The notes beneath the pieces were generated by a model. The model was not told where the DNA came from and searched no databases. It saw only the letters and a program-made list of their open reading frames with translations. Shown here piece after piece: positions 17,181 to 25,432 of a stretch of DNA of 64,000 nt. This DNA is from JABDOU01 sp041609995 (lineage in GTDB: Bacteria > Actinomycetota > Acidimicrobiia > Spongiisociales > SHLN01), in NCBI GenBank assembly GCA_041609995.1, contig JBFIPU010000002.1, forward strand, positions 1-64,000. The letters run 5' to 3'. Both the position numbers and the translations under genes were made by a program. The number at the start of each line of letters is the position of its first letter. Positions within the stretch are counted from its first letter, which is position 1.

Positions 17181-18332
17181 CTACGAATCGTCGGACTGAT
17201 CGACCAGCAGCCCGGCGGTGATCAGCTGAGCGATCAACTCATCGACGTCGGAACCGGCAGTACCGACGTCGATGTTGTAGGAGCTGACGACAGCGGCCAC
17301 GGTTTCTGACCGCTCCCGCCCGTTCGCCACCTGGTCCCAGATGAAGGCAGAGGTTCCTGTCAGGCGAACAACCTGTCCGCCGGCCGTGTCGGCCACCACG
17401 ACAGATTCCTCGTCCTGGGCGTACAGCGTGGACGGAGCCAGCCGCATCCAGCCGCTCCATTCGCTGATGGTGCGGATCGGCGTATCGGTCGCCTGGTTCT
17501 TGAGACACAGCTCGGGCGGCACCAACCGCCATCCGCTCTCGCTCGTATCGAGAGCTCGATTCCAGAATCGGATATCTGGCTCGTTCCACGGAAACACGAC
17601 GTGGTCCGGTTGGCCGTCCCAGTAGCGGTCGTCGTGCTCGGTCCACCGCTGCTCCCAATCACCGTGGTCGTCCCCCAGCCGCTCCGGAGCGTGATCCACG
17701 AGGTCGACGCCACTCACCACCGAAACCACCCTGGGCTCGGCTGCAGTAATGGCGGACCGCAGCTGCGGGGTCGAGAACAGCGGCGCGAACACGATTTCAC
17801 TCGCCTCGAGCCTCGCCAGATGACGCCGGAACTGATCTCCCGAGTAGGCGACGTCGTCGAACACGACCAGCGGCCGGGCCTCCGCCTCCGGCTCCGGATC
17901 CCCTTGCCCGAGCAGGTACGACATGACCCCGAGCACGAACCAGCCGCCGCGGGGGATGGCACTCAGCGGCCAGTGCGTGATCCCAGCCCCCAACTCCTCA
18001 CGCAATCGCCCGGCCAGCGAGCGGCAGGCAGCCTCGACGCCCGGATAGTCCACATAGCGGGTATGAGGCGCCACGTGGGCCAGCATCCAGTGCAGGGCTG
18101 TCAAGCGTTGGAGATCGGCTTCGTCGAAGCGGCCGGCGATGCCCGCGAGGCCGGTGGCGGGCCTCACCACGAGCTGCGGCTGGTTCATCTGCCGGAGAAG
18201 CGGGCTCGACTGGATTCCACGACACGCAGCCACTGTTGGGGGCGCGCCGATCCTCTCGCTCATCGGTGAGAAGAACGCGAGGGCAGGGGAGAGGTCTAGA
18301 GGTTCGAGGTGTAGCGTTTGGGCTGAGGCCAC
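17181..18332 (-). CDS. Phosphoribosyltransferase-like enzyme fused to a C-terminal PqqD/RRE domain (lasso cluster)
   Basis: The 383-residue protein starts at GTG 18332. The middle is a type I phosphoribosyltransferase fold. AIPRGGWFVLG (residues 125-135) matches the PRGG loop, and VVFDDVAYSGD (156-166) matches the PRPP-binding loop with its paired acids and Ser-Gly. Residues about 300-378 form a PqqD-like domain (GTSAFIWDQVANGRE then LIAQLITAGLLVD), the fold that binds RiPP leader peptides. The gene lies nine bases after the lasso precursor. I infer that it is recruited by the leader and transfers a phosphoribosyl group to the peptide. I know no described lasso enzyme of this architecture. 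Residues 1-60 are not recognisable, and a later start such as Met24 is possible. Confidence 0.7.
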   Translation of the reverse strand: MASAQTLHLEPLDLSPALAFFSPMSERIGAPPTVAACRGIQSSPLLRQMNQPQLVVRPATGLAGIAGRFDEADLQRLTALHWMLAHVAPHTRYVDYPGVEAACRSLAGRLREELGAGITHWPLSAIPRGGWFVLGVMSYLLGQGDPEPEAEARPLVVFDDVAYSGDQFRRHLARLEASEIVFAPLFSTPQLRSAITAAEPRVVSVVSGVDLVDHAPERLGDDHGDWEQRWTEHDDRYWDGQPDHVVFPWNEPDIRFWNRALDTSESGWRLVPPELCLKNQATDTPIRTISEWSGWMRLAPSTLYAQDEESVVVADTAGGQVVRLTGTSAFIWDQVANGRERSETVAAVVSSYNIDVGTAGSDVDELIAQLITAGLLVDQSDDS

Positions 18333-18341
18333 CCGGGCAAA

Positions 18342-18479
18342 CTAGTTGCCCATTCCTTGCCCCATACCGCTGCCGAAGTTGGCGTCAAAGCCCGGGTTAC
18401 TTGGCCCGTTCTGTGTGAGCTCGGCAATCGAGCCCAGCCGCTCCACCTTCGGTTTGGTGTATTCCAGCTTCTTGTCCAT
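18342..18479 (-). CDS. Lasso peptide precursor
   Basis: The ORF has 45 codons, with AAGGGG eight bases before ATG 18479. The leader begins MDKKLEYTKPKVERLG, carrying the lasso leader pattern YxxPxxxxLG (Tyr7, Pro10, Leu15-Gly16) recognised by the RRE, followed by SIAELTQ. The probable core is NGPSNPGFDANFGSGMGQ plus GMGN. The usual Thr at -2 rule would cut after Gln23 and give Asn1 with ring acceptor Asp9. Cutting one residue later gives Gly1 with acceptor Asp8. Both ring sizes are allowed. The core has no Arg, Lys or Cys, and its tail is rich in Gly and Met. It lies between the cyclase and the phosphoribosyltransferase gene on the same strand. Confidence 0.88.
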   Translation of the reverse strand: MDKKLEYTKPKVERLGSIAELTQNGPSNPGFDANFGSGMGQGMGN

Positions 18480-18517
18480 GTCTTACCCCTTGAAGAGCAC
18501 TCTGTGTGTCAGGATCG

Positions 18518-18530
18518 ACACTGTAAGTGT
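18518..18530. promoter_or_regulatory. Small inverted repeat upstream of the precursor gene
   Basis: ACACT-GTA-AGTGT is a perfect short palindrome 39 bases upstream of the precursor start, in the 90-base gap after the cyclase gene. It may be an operator or part of an internal promoter. Evidence is positional only. Confidence 0.3.
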
Positions 18531-18569
18531 TCAGATTAGCGAGAACTTCGCGACCTGCAACCCCTTGCG

Positions 18570-20342
18570 CTACCAGTGATTGCGCAACCACAACTCGAGC
18601 GTCACCAGGGCCCAGAAATTGCTATCGAGGGGTCGGCCCTGACGGAATGCGGCGACGTGTTCGCGCACGCCTTGCGGTTGCGCGTATCCGGCCCGTACCG
18701 AGGACATGTCCGTCGTCAGATCGTCGAGCCTGCGGTTGGGATCGTGGCGAAGATGCTGGTCGAAGAAGGCCACCGGGATCACCTTCGCCAGGGGTTCCAC
18801 CACCGCCGGAGGGGCCATGGTCTGCAGAGCGAGCCGGGTCAGGCGTTTGGGACAGCTCGGAGTCTGGACCAGGTGCTGGGGGATGCTGACCACGAGACGG
18901 GCGATCCGCAGGTCGCTCCACGGGTCGACCATCCGTACGCCCCGGGCCGCATGCATGCGTTGGGACCAGGATGCCACCCGCATCTGAAATGGCGACAGAA
19001 TCGTCCGCTGCCGTCGACCCGCAGGGCCTCCCAGGTCTGCGGGCGCGGAGAATCTGGTGAGGAACTGGCCCATGTTCGTCGCCTCTGCGAAGTCGGGGTT
19101 CACCCATGATTGCCAGGGCCTCTTGCGGTGCTTGGCCAGTTCCAGCCGGACGGGTTGGGGAAGCTTGTCCACGAGGAGGGGCCGTACTGCCTCCTTCCAG
19201 GCCGACGCCAAGGCCGAGCGACGACCGAATGAAGCCAGTTCAGACCATGTGCGGCGGATACCCAGATCGGTCAGCATGCCCGACCAGGCGTAGACCTCGG
19301 ATCCCGTCATCAGATCACCCCGGTTGCCCAACATCATCGCCTCGACGCCTCCATCGGCCGCCCGGCCGACCGTCGCGTGCAGCAGCGGCTCGTAGTGGCC
19401 ATAGAGCGGATCGTTCAAATCCGGACCCGCTGGGAATTCGGCCAGCGGCGGCGACGAGTCGGCGTCGATCTCGGTGACGGGGATCTCGAGCGCAGCCGCC
19501 AGAGGGTCGCTGAGGTGGCGCTCGTCCACCGTGGGAGTGGTCGGGAAGGCGAAACTGAATGCTCGCACCGACGTGTCATTCCGGACCTGGGCGGCGGCTG
19601 CTGCCAGCGACCCGCTGTCGAGTCCACCGCTCAGCATGATGCCCGCCGATCGCGGCGGCAGTCGTACTCGCACAGCCTCCTGGAGGAGGTGCGCCAACTC
19701 GGCTGTTGCATCGTCGGGGACCGCCCCCGGTTCGAGGTCCCAGAACCCGGCGCTCGCCACCCCCCGGGGCGAGACCGTCACTACGTGGCCGGGGGGGACC
19801 TGCTCGATCCCTTCGAAGAACGTCCACGTTGGGTCGAAAACGCCGCCCGCCAGATGTCCGGCCACTGCGCGCTCGTTGATCCTCTTGTCCACCAGCCCCG
19901 ATGCCAGGAGATGGCTCGGCTCGGACGCAAACGCCACCAGGCCATCCGAGTGCCAGAAGACCAGCGGACGCAGCGACATCGGGTCGCGGCCCAGGAGGAT
20001 TGCCCTGGCATCGAAGTCGATGACCGCGAAGGCGTAGTCGCCCAGGCAACCAGAAGCAGCAGACGTTCCCAGCTTCTCATAGCCGGACAGAATCATCGCA
20101 GCAGGGGGTTCGTCGGCGTGGTCGAAGCGAGCATCCGCCACAACTAGACGCCGCCCGTCTGCCGACCAGCCAAGGCCAGCAGACTCCCACTGGAGTGGCA
20201 GCGAATAGACCCGAGCCGATTCGTTGCCATCTGTGACCGGATCGCCATCGCGATCACCGGCCGCCGCCCGAGCCATGGCGGACACGGTTCCCGGATCAAC
20301 GGGTCGACCGTTCAGGTCCACGATGCCGCCGATTCCGGGCAT
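18570..20342 (-). CDS. Lasso cyclase (asparagine synthetase homologue, C protein)
   Basis: The 590-residue protein has an N-terminal class II amidotransferase-like domain that starts MPGIGGIVDL. The nucleophilic Cys2 of true glutaminases is missing. A synthetase domain follows with the ATP-pyrophosphatase loop SGGLDS (residues 238-243). This is the pattern of lasso cyclases, which adenylate the ring-forming Asp/Glu side chain of the core and close the macrolactam with the new N-terminus. It is first in the minus-strand unit cyclase-precursor-phosphoribosyltransferase. The opposite neighbour, a kinase, starts 44 bases away, so a bidirectional promoter probably lies at 20343-20386. Confidence 0.93.
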   Translation of the reverse strand: MPGIGGIVDLNGRPVDPGTVSAMARAAAGDRDGDPVTDGNESARVYSLPLQWESAGLGWSADGRRLVVADARFDHADEPPAAMILSGYEKLGTSAASGCLGDYAFAVIDFDARAILLGRDPMSLRPLVFWHSDGLVAFASEPSHLLASGLVDKRINERAVAGHLAGGVFDPTWTFFEGIEQVPPGHVVTVSPRGVASAGFWDLEPGAVPDDATAELAHLLQEAVRVRLPPRSAGIMLSGGLDSGSLAAAAAQVRNDTSVRAFSFAFPTTPTVDERHLSDPLAAALEIPVTEIDADSSPPLAEFPAGPDLNDPLYGHYEPLLHATVGRAADGGVEAMMLGNRGDLMTGSEVYAWSGMLTDLGIRRTWSELASFGRRSALASAWKEAVRPLLVDKLPQPVRLELAKHRKRPWQSWVNPDFAEATNMGQFLTRFSAPADLGGPAGRRQRTILSPFQMRVASWSQRMHAARGVRMVDPWSDLRIARLVVSIPQHLVQTPSCPKRLTRLALQTMAPPAVVEPLAKVIPVAFFDQHLRHDPNRRLDDLTTDMSSVRAGYAQPQGVREHVAAFRQGRPLDSNFWALVTLELWLRNHW

Positions 20343-20386
20343 GGTCTCAGACTAGGTTGCGCTCGGAAACCTGCTGGGCGGGAGCT

Positions 20387-21331
20387 ATGAACGATTATCG
20401 GATCTACGGCCGCAATCTCCGGTCTTCATTCCGTTTCGAAAACCGGCTGCTCCCGGCTGCCGGCGAGCCCGAGCTCTATTTTGGGGCGGTGGCAGGACCG
20501 GCCTTTGACGCCTCGGTCCACAAACTGGTCTATCAAACCGAACCGCCCATCTACGACGGGAAGGCCGAGTTGTACCTCTTCAAGGGAGACGACGAGTTCG
20601 TCTTTGAATTCACGGGCGCCAGCCGCTTCCATGTGAAGAGTCAGGAGATCCTCTTCGAGGTCACCCATCCCGAGTATTCGTTTCTGACCGAGATCTATTT
20701 CCTGGGAATCATCATGAGCGCCTGGCTGGAACTCCAGGGTGTCATCGCTCTCCACTCGGCGGCGGTGGCGGTCGGTGACAGGGCGGCGGGGTTCGTCGGG
20801 CTCAACCAGGCGGGCAAGAGCACGCTGGCGGCGTCCCTCATGAACAGAGGTCATGGCCTGATGACCGATGACGTGTTGGCCGTCGAGAAAGTCGAAGGCC
20901 GGTTCGTGGCCCACCCCGGCTATCCCCAGATGCGCATGTGGCCGGAAATGGCGATGGCATTCGGCCTCGATCCCGGGTCGCTGCCCAGGGTGCATCCAGA
21001 ATTCGACAAAGTGCGCGTGCCGGTCGGGGAGGGAGGATTCGGGCGCATGCGCCGCGAGGCAGCAGAGCTCTCTCGCATCTATGTCGTGAACCGCGATGAC
21101 CGTGCAGACGCGCCGGCGGTTCAACCGATGACTTCGTCCGAGGCGATGTCCGAGTTGTTGCGCACCTCCTTCGCCGGTCTCGTGCTGGGGGGGATCGAGG
21201 TCAGCCACACGAGGTTGCCGGTCGTAGCACAATTGGTGGGAGAGGTTCCGGTGCGTCGCCTGACGTATCCGGCCAACCGGTTCGAAGCGGCGTTGGAGAT
21301 GATCGAGGAGGATGTGCGTGGCAGGCTATAG
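20387..21331 (+). CDS. HPr-kinase-like lasso peptide kinase
   Basis: ATG 20387 with GGGAG upstream gives 314 residues. The C-terminal half resembles HPr kinase/phosphorylase: a conserved His in IALHSAAVAV (His123), Walker A GLNQAGKST (138-146) and the acidic pair in LMTDDVLAVE. Such genes are common in lasso clusters, where the product phosphorylates the peptide, often on a C-terminal Ser. Here the core does not end in Ser, so the acceptor could be an internal Ser or an added sugar. The gene overlaps the methyltransferase gene at its 3' end. Confidence 0.82.
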   Translation: MNDYRIYGRNLRSSFRFENRLLPAAGEPELYFGAVAGPAFDASVHKLVYQTEPPIYDGKAELYLFKGDDEFVFEFTGASRFHVKSQEILFEVTHPEYSFLTEIYFLGIIMSAWLELQGVIALHSAAVAVGDRAAGFVGLNQAGKSTLAASLMNRGHGLMTDDVLAVEKVEGRFVAHPGYPQMRMWPEMAMAFGLDPGSLPRVHPEFDKVRVPVGEGGFGRMRREAAELSRIYVVNRDDRADAPAVQPMTSSEAMSELLRTSFAGLVLGGIEVSHTRLPVVAQLVGEVPVRRLTYPANRFEAALEMIEEDVRGRL

Positions 21332-22256
21332 CCTCGTTCAGTACGGCGAGATGTTGGCTGATCGAGTTCGAACCTCTGCCTACGTCCGGGCCATGGAGGA
21401 GACCATCAAGGCGGGTGACGTCGTGCTGGATCTGGGGGCCGGCCCCGGCTTCTTTGCGATCAAAGCGGCTTTGATGGACGCCAGGAAGGTCTATGCCATC
21501 GAGCCCAATCCCAGCATCGCGCTCGGGCGAGAGCTGGCCCACACAGCCGGGGTCACCGAGCGGGTCGAGTTCATCCACGCGCTCTCGACCGAAGTCGAAT
21601 TGCCAGAGAAGGCGGATGTGATCGTGGCCGATTTGCGCGGTGCGCTGCCGCTGTACGACGGCTCCATCACGACGATTGCCGACGCCCGCGATCGACTCCT
21701 GGCGCCGGGCGGTACATTCATCCCGCTGCGAGATGACCTCTACTGCGCCCCCACCTCCGGGGCCCTGAGCCGGGGCTACTCGATATGGACCTCCGAGGAA
21801 ACCGGGCTCGATCTCACTCCGGGAGCCAAATACGCCCTGAACACGTGGGATGCGAGACGCGTTGATCCGTCAATGCTCGCCGCCGGCCCGAGGAAATGGG
21901 CGAGCATCGATTATCTCTCGGTCGACAGTGCCGGGATCAGCGGTCGCGCCGTTTGGAAAGCCGACCATCCTTTCGAAGCGGATGGTTTGTGCCTCTGGTT
22001 CGAAACCGAGCTGATCCCGGGCATCGGATACTCGAGCGGACCGTTGGGGGAGGCCACCACGTATCGCATGGCGTTCTTTCCTCTTAGCGAGACCCTCCGC
22101 GTCGATGCCGGTGGACAACTGGAGGTGGAGATCGAATCGAGCCCAATTGGCGACTCCCCAGCCTGGACCTGGCAGGCGCGGACGGTCGACGCTGCTGGAG
22201 CAATACACGAGCCGGCCAAGCAGTCGAGCCTGCTGTCCATGCCCATTCCCCGCTGA
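21318..22256 (+). CDS. PRMT-like SAM-dependent methyltransferase (lasso cluster)
   Basis: GAGGAGG at 21305-21311 sits six bases before GTG 21318, so I prefer this over the abutting ATG 21312. The result is 312 residues. Motif I is VVLDLGAGPGFFAIKAA, with the acidic post-motif VYAIEPNP. The order of SAM fold then beta-barrel (residues about 150-300) resembles protein arginine methyltransferases, but the double-Glu loop is not evident. The lasso core has no Arg, so an O- or N-methylation elsewhere, or another substrate, must be considered. It overlaps the kinase gene by 14 bases. Confidence 0.72.
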   Translation: MAGYSLVQYGEMLADRVRTSAYVRAMEETIKAGDVVLDLGAGPGFFAIKAALMDARKVYAIEPNPSIALGRELAHTAGVTERVEFIHALSTEVELPEKADVIVADLRGALPLYDGSITTIADARDRLLAPGGTFIPLRDDLYCAPTSGALSRGYSIWTSEETGLDLTPGAKYALNTWDARRVDPSMLAAGPRKWASIDYLSVDSAGISGRAVWKADHPFEADGLCLWFETELIPGIGYSSGPLGEATTYRMAFFPLSETLRVDAGGQLEVEIESSPIGDSPAWTWQARTVDAAGAIHEPAKQSSLLSMPIPR

Positions 22257-22532
22257 TCAAACGACCCGGATCAGGCCCTTCTGGTGAAGATCCGACAGCA
22301 GTTCGTGCAGGTCTTGGCGGAGCGTCTCGTCATCGACGTCGAACTGACCCGCCAGCTGCTCACGCGCTGCCGCAATGGAATCAGCGCCGCCGACCGCCTT
22401 CCACATCGCGAGCGCAACCGGGTCGAGCGAGTAATACACCTCGGTTCCGAGATGCAAGATGACAGCCTCGCCATCGGCCAGCTCCTGGACCAGTGCGTCG
22501 GGTGCCAGCTCAACCCGTCTCGTCTCATCCAT
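22257..22532 (-). CDS. PqqD-like RiPP recognition element (lasso B1)
   Basis: The 91-residue protein is a stand-alone PqqD domain. It has ELAPDALVQELADGEAVIL, then the beta-strand LGTEVYYSLDPVALAMWKA, and a C-terminal helix ending HQKGLIRVV. In lasso pathways the B1 protein holds the precursor leader and presents it to the B2 protease. It is nine bases downstream of the B2 gene and convergent with the methyltransferase gene, whose stop is adjacent. Confidence 0.9.
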   Translation of the reverse strand: MDETRRVELAPDALVQELADGEAVILHLGTEVYYSLDPVALAMWKAVGGADSIAAAREQLAGQFDVDDETLRQDLHELLSDLHQKGLIRVV

Positions 22533-22541
22533 GGCAACCTC

Positions 22542-23030
22542 TCAGTCGAACCGTTTGCCTTCTACCGGACCGGCAAAGGGAGCGTACAGCGTTGCGACGT
22601 CGTCATCGTCATTCACAACGGAGCCGTCGACCTCCACCCAGGCGTGAAAAAGGATCGCACCCTCCTCCTTCTTGACCCCGAAGCGCACGTCGGCGGGAAT
22701 ACCATGTTTTCGCAGGAGCGCCAGTGCCGCTGTCGACCGGGCGAGACAGTTCGGGCGGCCGATCGAGTATTTGGCAGCCAGAGAAACCAGAGATGCGATA
22801 TGACGAGCTTCCTCGATTGTCGCCGACCTGGGTGCGGGTCGCCGGGCCAGCAAATCGTGCATTCGCTGAAATCCCGCCAGGCGGAAGCCGATACGGGTTA
22901 TATGGAGCAGCCACCAGGCGCGAAACAACAGACGACGGTCTCTGCCGGTGAGATCTCTGACGAGGATTCGAATCCGATTGGCCCAGACGGAGCGCAGCAT
23001 GCTCCAAAGCGTATCGGCTATGGCCGGCAC
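22542..23030 (-). CDS. Lasso leader peptidase (transglutaminase-like B2)
   Basis: The protein is the papain/transglutaminase-like B2 protease that removes the leader. The catalytic Cys lies in GRPNCLARSTAALALL, and the His is in ILFHAWVEVDG, followed by the Asp. The frame is open to 23084, but the first residues there (MRSPCHCRPPKPCDGGG) are not family-like and would overlap the divergent nucleotidyltransferase start. I therefore report GTG 23030 (162 residues). No strong ribosome site is visible and the start remains uncertain. Confidence 0.87.
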   Translation of the reverse strand: MPAIADTLWSMLRSVWANRIRILVRDLTGRDRRLLFRAWWLLHITRIGFRLAGFQRMHDLLARRPAPRSATIEEARHIASLVSLAAKYSIGRPNCLARSTAALALLRKHGIPADVRFGVKKEEGAILFHAWVEVDGSVVNDDDDVATLYAPFAGPVEGKRFD

Positions 23031-23071
23031 GGGTCCGCCGCCATCGCACGGTTTCGGTGGGCGACAATGAC

Positions 23072-24187
23072 ATGGTGACCGCAATGCCGCGCCACGTGCC
23101 CCCCTTCTGGCCGGACGAGACGGAACTCGGCCTGTTGCGGGCTGCCCTCCTCCCAGATCAGCGGGCGATCCACGCCTGGCGGCAATTGGACCTGAGCTCG
23201 GTCGGTGCGCGTCACGAAACCTGGAGCCTGCTTCCCCTGGCGTTTTTCAATCTCAAGGATCTGGGGGTCCCCATCAACGACATGGCCGAGGCGGCCGCCG
23301 CCTACAACCGGACACTCGATACCAATCGCGTGCTTGCTCAGGCGGCCTCGGAGACGATGGCGTCTTTTCTTCGCGAGGGCATCGATCACGTCGCCCTCAA
23401 GGGCCTGGCGTTGTTGACGACGGTGTATCCGGATCTGGGAACGCGTCCGATGTTCGATGCCGATGTGATGGTGCGAAGTCTCGACGTGAAACGGGCTGCC
23501 CGGGTGTTGGGCCGGGCCGGATACCATCCCGCCACCCCACTCGAGGATGCCCTTCTGGCCACCAGAGCGAGTGCTCAGTTCGTTAATGCGGACGGGATCG
23601 ACATCGACCTCCATTGGCACGCCCTCGGCGGATACGTGGCCGAGCCATTCGACGATGCGCTGTGGCAGGGGCGGGTCACCACCACCTCGCCGCTGGGGAT
23701 GGAGATGAAGGTGCTGAGCCGGGCCGAGCAGCTCACCCAGGTGATCGGGCATGCACTCCGCGCCGGGTGGCCAGGCACGCGATGGTGGGCCGATATCGCC
23801 CTGCTTCTCAGATCGTCCTGGACCGATGACCAGTGGTCACGTCTCGGCGAGTTGGCTTCTCTGTTCCAGATGACGCTTCCCATGTCGGGAATCCTGACGT
23901 ACCTGCGTGACCATGTCGGCATCGATGTTCAGCGTGAGGCCTTCGAAGTCCTAGAACGCAACCGCCCGTCTCGATCAGAGAGGATTCAACGCCGGGCGCT
24001 CAGCAGGCTCGATCCGGGTTCTACGACAGCGGCCTTGCTGCGGTCATGGGCCACGTATGCCGCCGTGCAAGCCGCCGGGGAACGCCGCCGGGGGCCGGTT
24101 GGCTTCACGCGCTTCACATGGAGGTACCTCGGATCGGGCTCTGATGCCGGCAATGCACTCGAAGCCATACGTCGCAAACTCAGCTGA
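23072..24187 (+). CDS. Lasso-cluster nucleotidyltransferase (NTP_transf_5 type)
   Basis: The protein has 371 residues from ATG 23072; GTG 23057 is an alternative. It shows the nucleotidyltransferase core HVALKGLALLTTVYP, then RPMFDADVMVRS with the two metal Asp (129 and 131), and a later IDIDLHWHAL. These proteins occur with HPr-kinase homologues in lasso clusters and are thought to add nucleotides to the phosphorylated peptide. It diverges from the B2 gene and closes the cluster on the right. Confidence 0.83.
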   Translation: MVTAMPRHVPPFWPDETELGLLRAALLPDQRAIHAWRQLDLSSVGARHETWSLLPLAFFNLKDLGVPINDMAEAAAAYNRTLDTNRVLAQAASETMASFLREGIDHVALKGLALLTTVYPDLGTRPMFDADVMVRSLDVKRAARVLGRAGYHPATPLEDALLATRASAQFVNADGIDIDLHWHALGGYVAEPFDDALWQGRVTTTSPLGMEMKVLSRAEQLTQVIGHALRAGWPGTRWWADIALLLRSSWTDDQWSRLGELASLFQMTLPMSGILTYLRDHVGIDVQREAFEVLERNRPSRSERIQRRALSRLDPGSTTAALLRSWATYAAVQAAGERRRGPVGFTRFTWRYLGSGSDAGNALEAIRRKLS

Positions 24188-24218
24188 GCCCTACGCCAAA
24201 GCGGTCGGGGAGCGCGGC

Positions 24219-25370
24219 TCAGAAGAACGAAGAGTTTTTGTATTCGGTGAGCTGTTCGAGGTTTTCCTGGATGAAGCGGCTCTCGAATTCGGTCCGCACC
24301 TCGTCCTGGATCTCCTTGAGCGGCGCCTGGCACTCGTGGTCGGCCACGGCCGTGCGGATCTCTTCTTCGCTCAACGCCCGGATCTCGGCAGTGGTGGCCT
24401 CGTCGAACTGGGGGCCCTGATTGAACTGATTGAAGAAGTCCTCCTGCTCCTCAGGGGTGGTGGTTTCGAAGAACTCCTGGATCTCTTCTTCCGACCAGCC
24501 CGCAAACGGGTCGACGTAGGCCTCCTCCATCTTCCTCCAGAAGACTTCGGCCGCTTGATAGAAATACTCCGGCGGCTCCCGGGGGCTGTCGTAGGAGAAC
24601 CCCTTGTCCGCCATGCACGATGACCAGGCGTTCTCGGCCTCGACCATGCGGGGATCGGCGCTGATCTGCTGCTCCAGACGGTCGAAAGCCTCGAAAATCT
24701 CCTCGTAGTCGAACTCGTCGTTCTCTTCGAAGTTCCCATAGATCTCGGTGTGAGCTCGGTTGTAACAACCGTTATCGGGATCGAACTCGTTGACCTGTTC
24801 GTCCACGTACTCACCCGTCTCCGGGTCGAGCGCCGGCTCCTCCCAGACTCCATAGAGGTCTTCGTAGTACTGCTCACGCTCGATCTCGGTGAGAGAGTCG
24901 ACGTACTCCTGATTGGGATCCACGAACTCTTGCGCCGGCTGTTCGACGTCAGACCACGGATCATCGAGGATGAATGTGGTGGCCCCGTAGCCGAAACGAG
25001 CAGCCCGTTCCTGTTCCGTCAGGTCTCCGAAGGGATCGAAGAACTCGGCCTCGCCGTAGTCGACCGGCCGGTATTCCCAACCGAATTCGGCCATGCAACC
25101 CGCAACGACCTCTTCGACCTGGCGCTGCCGGTCCCGCTCGGCTGCGGGATCGTATCCGTCTCCCCACCCGAAGAACTCCTCGAGCGTGGCAGCCGGGCTC
25201 CCGGGATCTTCGCCGTTCTCCGGCGCGGTCGAAGCGGCTGTGACGTCCGCCTCCGGCTCTCCGTCGTCCGGCGAGGTCGATCCTCCTCCGCAAGCCGCCA
25301 TGGCCAGCGCTGCCAGCAGCAGGATTGCCGGCACCAGCCAACGCGTCATGGAATGGAACCGGTCGTCCAT
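24219..25370 (-). CDS. Acidic secreted lipoprotein of unknown function
   Basis: The 383-residue protein begins with a lipoprotein signal (WLVPAILLLAALAMAAC, Cys in the lipobox AMAAC). The mature chain is very rich in Glu, Asp, Phe and Tyr, and it holds conserved-looking single Cys in GCMAEFGWEY, GCYNRAHTEIYG and SSCMADKGF. The spacing Cys-Met-x-x-x-Gly-(Phe/Trp) repeats, as in uncharacterised actinobacterial lipoproteins. AGGAGAGG precedes ATG 25370. It ends 31 bases from the lasso nucleotidyltransferase gene, convergently, and is probably not part of that cluster. Confidence 0.75.
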   Translation of the reverse strand: MDDRFHSMTRWLVPAILLLAALAMAACGGGSTSPDDGEPEADVTAASTAPENGEDPGSPAATLEEFFGWGDGYDPAAERDRQRQVEEVVAGCMAEFGWEYRPVDYGEAEFFDPFGDLTEQERAARFGYGATTFILDDPWSDVEQPAQEFVDPNQEYVDSLTEIEREQYYEDLYGVWEEPALDPETGEYVDEQVNEFDPDNGCYNRAHTEIYGNFEENDEFDYEEIFEAFDRLEQQISADPRMVEAENAWSSCMADKGFSYDSPREPPEYFYQAAEVFWRKMEEAYVDPFAGWSEEEIQEFFETTTPEEQEDFFNQFNQGPQFDEATTAEIRALSEEEIRTAVADHECQAPLKEIQDEVRTEFESRFIQENLEQLTEYKNSSFF

Positions 25371-25432
25371 CGTCCTCTCCTATGGAAGGTCAGTCAGGAT
25401 ACGCCGGGATACCACCTGGTGCGGGGCTGTGC

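Noticed and set aside
24219..25370. Acidic lipoprotein as a member of the lasso cluster
   Set aside because: It is convergent with the last lasso gene, has no RiPP-related motif, and resembles free-standing actinobacterial lipoproteins.
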